Position numbers and translations under genes: made by a program | From: Verrucomicrobiota bacterium | Lineage (GTDB): Bacteria > Verrucomicrobiota > Verrucomicrobiia > Limisphaerales > UBA11358 | NCBI GenBank assembly: GCA_026225155.1 | Contig: JAMFSG010000040.1 | Location: forward strand, 1-8,398 | Length of the DNA stretch: 8,398 nt | Direction of reading: 5' to 3' | Shown here: in pieces, positions 5,577-8,398 of the stretch | How the letters are laid out: each line of letters starts with the position of its first letter | How positions within the stretch are numbered: position 1 is the stretch's first letter | The notes under the pieces: generated by a model | What the model was told of the DNA's origin: nothing | Database searches by the model: none | The model's input: only the letters and a program-made list of their open reading frames with translations

Positions 5577-7574
5577 TCAATTGCTGCGCAAGCGAAAATA
5601 CATTTTTCCGGAATCCATCTGGTTTATGACCCGAAACTGTTTGTTGACAACTAAGGTTGTCCCGATGGCTGTAGTCCAACTATCAGGCAACGCTAAATTG
5701 GTGGCGCATTCCAAAATGTAACCAGGCGAATTCGTATCCCATGAGATCACGATGCTCGCCGCAGATTTGGTCAGGCTCAAGATCGGCAGAACCGATTCGA
5801 AAGCCCCAATGTCACTGCCATCCCCACCCACGGCATTTGATATGGAAAAATAATCATGCGGACGAACTTGTTTACGCTGGTCAGTCACAAGCCCGAAACT
5901 CTTGCCTTGGTCAATTGCCGGACTGCCCAACAACAACGCATGAGTCCCAGTGAAACCGCCATTGTTTTGCAACGGCCCAAGCAGCGGATCTTTTGGGTTG
6001 GCCAGATCGCCCGTCAAATCAGCCTTGAAACCATTGGTGAAGCCCGTGCTGCCATCAACAATGCCGACCAAATTAAATCCTTGGGAAACAAAATTTCCGG
6101 AGGCATCGCGACCCAGACCATCCGCACCAGAATTTCCCGTTGAACCGTCATAATTTGTGCCGCCCAAACCGCCCGCGCTCGATAAATTCAGCGCGATCAA
6201 AGTATTGCCGGACGTAACGGTTGAACCATCTGTGCCGTTGAAAATACCGCCGCCGTTTCCGCCGTCGCCACCGGAAAAAGCGGGAGTTGAATTTTCTTTC
6301 CCACTGTTGCCAGCCGCGCCACCAACCCCGGTTTTATTGAAAGCAACCGTGCATGAACTTAAAATTAAAGAACTGGCATTGTAAATCCCAGCACCACTTC
6401 CGCCAGCGCCGCCAGCCGCCCCAGCATAAAAAAATCCGGTTCCACCTCGCGCACCCGTTCCGCCCAGATTGCTGCTGATTGTGCAATTGGTTAAAGTCAA
6501 AGTGCCCGCATTGTAAATCCCGCCGCCATTGCCACCCGCACCAGCATTTCCGCCGGCTCCAAAACTCGCACCATCACCGCCATTACCACAGGAATTATTA
6601 TTAATCGTGGAAAAACTCATCTTCAAAATGCCAGCATTATAAATTCCAGCCCCATCGCCACCACGACCACCAAATCCGCCCGGTGAACCTATCGAAGCAT
6701 TGCCAGGATCGCCGCCAGCCCCGCCGGTGCCACCCAAATTATTGCTGAGGGCGCAATTTCTCAAAATCATTGTCCCCGAATTATAAATGCCGCCGCCTGT
6801 TCCGCCGCCGCCGCCAAAACCAAATAAGTTGCCTTCGGGATTTCCGCCGGCACCACCAGAATTTCCAATGATAAAACAATTCGTCAGGGCGCATGAACCG
6901 ACATTGTAAATGCCACCGCCATTTCCTCCGAAAGCACCGTCGGCACCACCGCCGGAGAAATTTCCAGCAACGATGCAATTGCTCATCGTCAGGATCCCTT
7001 GATTATAGATGCCGCCACCACTACCGCCCTCGGTGCCGCCACCATTTCCTTCTGGAAAATTGCCGCCGCCGCTTGAATTATTTGTCACCACACAATTTTT
7101 CAAGATCAATTTTCCTGAATTATAAATCGCTCCGCCTGACTCACCCTCTGCTAGGCTAAAATTATTTCCCGGCAAGTTTCCGCCGGTGATGACGAGATTT
7201 GACAAGGTCAATTGCGCATTCGTAAAAATCAGAAATACGCGATCGCCCAGAGCGGTCGCATCAATAATTGTTTTCGAAGCGGACAAATTCATGATGGTGA
7301 GCTTGCCATTGGTGACATCCAAGTCACCGGTGAATCCTGCTTTTTCATCGCTCCCAGTCAAGACAAGTCGATAAGTGCTATTTAGAAGAAGAATTGTATT
7401 CGTTCCGCCGATGGAATTTGCCCGAATGATTGCTCCGCGCAAGCTGGTGAGACTGATCGAGTCCGTGGTGCTTGTAATACCAAAAACCGTCCCATGCGCC
7501 GCAATGCAAACTGCCAAAATCGCAAAAATAATTGCGCCGGAATAAATTTTAATTTTCACGATTTTAGCCGACAT
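5577..7574 (-). CDS. Secreted glycine-rich parallel beta-helix protein with choice-of-anchor Q-like segment
   Basis: A 665-residue exported protein of unknown ligand or activity. Residues 1-28 form a signal peptide (basic KIVKIKI, hydrophobic GAIIFAILAVCIA, likely cleavage near AHG). Residues 33-130 contain early beta-helix rungs (LRGAIIRAN, LTLSNLVITGG). About 147-465 hold eight repeats of the form GGGIYNxGxLxLxNCxxxxN followed by Gly/Asn/Ala-rich loops. Residues 551-594 (SPAIDQG, TDQRKQVRP, DIGAFES) match the C-terminal pattern of choice-of-anchor Q proteins. Residues 596-665 form a beta-rich module with ILECATNLALPDSW and a terminal MYFRLRSN, a tail I associate with Verrucomicrobia surface proteins. 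No catalytic polysaccharide-lyase residues stand out, so adhesion or a structural surface role is as likely as an enzyme. The ATG at 7574 begins 10 bases after the purF stop with no terminator visible between them, so read-through from purF is likely. Confidence 0.85.
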   Translation of the reverse strand: MSAKIVKIKIYSGAIIFAILAVCIAAHGTVFGITSTTDSISLTSLRGAIIRANSIGGTNTILLLNSTYRLVLTGSDEKAGFTGDLDVTNGKLTIMNLSASKTIIDATALGDRVFLIFTNAQLTLSNLVITGGNLPGNNFSLAEGESGGAIYNSGKLILKNCVVTNNSSGGGNFPEGNGGGTEGGSGGGIYNQGILTMSNCIVAGNFSGGGADGAFGGNGGGIYNVGSCALTNCFIIGNSGGAGGNPEGNLFGFGGGGGTGGGIYNSGTMILRNCALSNNLGGTGGAGGDPGNASIGSPGGFGGRGGDGAGIYNAGILKMSFSTINNNSCGNGGDGASFGAGGNAGAGGNGGGIYNAGTLTLTNCTISSNLGGTGARGGTGFFYAGAAGGAGGSGAGIYNASSLILSSCTVAFNKTGVGGAAGNSGKENSTPAFSGGDGGNGGGIFNGTDGSTVTSGNTLIALNLSSAGGLGGTNYDGSTGNSGADGLGRDASGNFVSQGFNLVGIVDGSTGFTNGFKADLTGDLANPKDPLLGPLQNNGGFTGTHALLLGSPAIDQGKSFGLVTDQRKQVRPHDYFSISNAVGGDGSDIGAFESVLPILSLTKSAASIVISWDTNSPGYILECATNLALPDSWTTAIGTTLVVNKQFRVINQMDSGKMYFRLRSN
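6180..7136 (-). repeat. Eight tandem beta-helix coding repeats (GGGIYN units)
   Basis: The repeats are coding, inside the beta-helix gene. The Ile of each IYN/IFN core is at residue 150, 189, 222, 263, 311, 353, 397 and 445, so units are 33-48 codons long. The core (IYN, then two residues, L-x-L and NC) is well conserved, while the Gly-rich loops vary in length and sequence. At the DNA level the cores recur as near copies of TTATAAAT/TTGTAAAT followed by CC(A/G)CC on the plus strand. Variable loop lengths point to divergence by duplication and slippage. Confidence 0.85.
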
Positions 7575-7584
7575 CTACGTCGCA

Positions 7585-8398
7585 TCAAACCGGCAGCAAC
7601 TTGCCCTGCTCATTTTCGCGCTCGACGACTTCACCCAACGTTTGCGTGGTGCGTTTGCGACGTTCGATGATGTGCTTGTTCAGCAGCGGATCGTAAGGCA
7701 CGGGATAATTGCCGTCGTAACACGCCATGCAAAAAGTTTCCTTCGGCTTGCCGGTCGCGGCGACCATGCCGGCTTGCGACAGATAATGCAGCGAATCCGC
7801 GTTCAAGTATTTGCGGATTTCGTCCACGGTGTTATTCGCGGCCATCAACTTGGTGCGGTCGGGAAAATCAATGCCATACACGCACGGGTTCATGTGCGGC
7901 GGACAACTCACGGCGACGTGAACTTCCTTCGCGCCGGCTTCTTTCAAAGTTTTCACGCGTGAACGACACGTCGTCCCGCGCACGATTGAATCGTCCACGA
8001 TCACGACGCGTTTGTCTTTCACGAGCGATTCGATGAGGTTCAATTTCACGCGCACGTTGAAATCGCGGATGAGCTGCGTCGGCTGGAGAAAACTGCGCCC
8101 GACGTAATGGTTGCGGATGAACGCCATCTCGTAAGGAATGCCGGATTGCTCGGAATAACCCATCGCCGCGCACACGCCGCTGTCCGGCACGGGAATGACC
8201 AGGTCCGCCTTTACATTATGTTCGCGGGCGAGCTGCCGCCCCATGGCCTTGCGAACTTCATAGACGCTGTGCCCGTTGATCACGCTGTCCGGCCGCGCGA
8301 AATAGACGTATTCAAAAATGCAAAAAGCCTCGCGTTTATGCTCGGGAAACGCCTGGATGCTGATCAATCCCTTTTCGTTGATGATCACAATTTCGCCC
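7585..8398 (-). CDS. purF: Amidophosphoribosyltransferase, C-terminal part (cut by the window edge)
   Basis: The first committed step of de novo purine synthesis: PRPP + glutamine to phosphoribosylamine. About 271 C-terminal residues are visible; the N-terminal glutaminase domain with its catalytic Cys lies beyond 8398, and the frame is open to the edge. The phosphoribosyltransferase domain shows FEYVYFARPDS, LVIPVPDSGVCAAMGYS, GRSFLQPTQ and the PRPP-binding VVIVDDSIVRGTT. Four Cys match the [4Fe-4S] ligand pattern of the Bacillus-type enzyme: one in AFCIFEY, one in MNPCVYGID, and the CMAC pair. The sequence therefore belongs to the iron-sulfur class, in which the cluster confers oxygen sensitivity and is thought to require propeptide processing. 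Codon use and composition fit the GC-rich background. The stop is 10 bases before the beta-helix gene. Confidence 0.96.
   Translation of the reverse strand, partial: GEIVIINEKGLISIQAFPEHKREAFCIFEYVYFARPDSVINGHSVYEVRKAMGRQLAREHNVKADLVIPVPDSGVCAAMGYSEQSGIPYEMAFIRNHYVGRSFLQPTQLIRDFNVRVKLNLIESLVKDKRVVIVDDSIVRGTTCRSRVKTLKEAGAKEVHVAVSCPPHMNPCVYGIDFPDRTKLMAANNTVDEIRKYLNADSLHYLSQAGMVAATGKPKETFCMACYDGNYPVPYDPLLNKHIIERRKRTTQTLGEVVERENEQGKLLPV

Noticed and set aside
6180..7136. A CRISPR array or noncoding tandem repeat
   Set aside because: The repeats keep one open frame, have irregular spacing and degenerate cores, and encode the beta-helix units.
5577..7574. A PE-PGRS-like or collagen-like protein
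   Set aside because: The Gly-rich parts are loops between regular IYN...L-x-L...NC rungs; there is no PE domain and no Gly-X-Y periodicity.

Overview
The window is a compact bacterial chromosome segment of about 8.4 kb with no intergenic gap longer than about 115 bases. It is moderately GC-rich apart from one AT-richer gene. The best taxonomic guess is Verrucomicrobiota, perhaps a Pedosphaera/Limisphaerales relative. Three things suggest this. A secreted beta-helix protein ends in a C-terminal module of the type I associate with that phylum. Inside deoC lies a palindromic repeat whose translation (GTGILPV ... HGQDARAT) I associate with Verrucomicrobia and Planctomycetes genomes. None of the gene starts has a convincing Shine-Dalgarno sequence. 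The assignment is inference from memory, not a database result.

Left block (1-1943). An ECF sigma factor gene reads leftward and overlaps, by ATGA, the start of a gene that leaves the window and is probably its anti-sigma factor. Divergent from it is a two-gene unit: a Tat-exported metallophosphoesterase and a small periplasmic mono-heme cytochrome c. The divergent intergenic region holds a perfect inverted repeat, TTATTCC-CGGT-GGAATAA. Each half looks like an ECF -35 element, and each is followed at 14 or 16 bases by a GTCT -10-like element. This suggests that the sigma factor drives both its own gene and the exported pair.

Middle block (1953-5525, all leftward). This looks like an operon: deoC (deoxyribose-phosphate aldolase), a RelA/SpoT-domain protein, then an NAD(P)-dependent aldehyde dehydrogenase. 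DeoC releases acetaldehyde, which the dehydrogenase could oxidise, so the outer two genes make metabolic sense together. The RelA/SpoT gene between them is clearly AT-richer and looks like a later insertion. deoC carries an in-frame 60-62 bp palindromic element that adds 20 residues in a surface-loop position. Its N-terminal coding region also has a 30-bp in-frame repeat with 8-bp direct flanks.

Right block (5577-8398, leftward). The 3' half of purF, of the [4Fe-4S] type, enters from the right edge. Ten bases after its stop begins a 665-residue secreted, glycine-rich parallel beta-helix protein with eight GGGIYN-type repeats, a choice-of-anchor Q-like segment and the C-terminal module. The beta-helix gene ends about 50 bases before deoC, where a candidate sigma-70 promoter would give deoC an almost leaderless transcript.

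The most noteworthy items are the palindromic element domesticated inside deoC, the mirror-image ECF promoter pair, and the compositionally foreign RelA/SpoT gene inside a nucleoside-catabolic operon.
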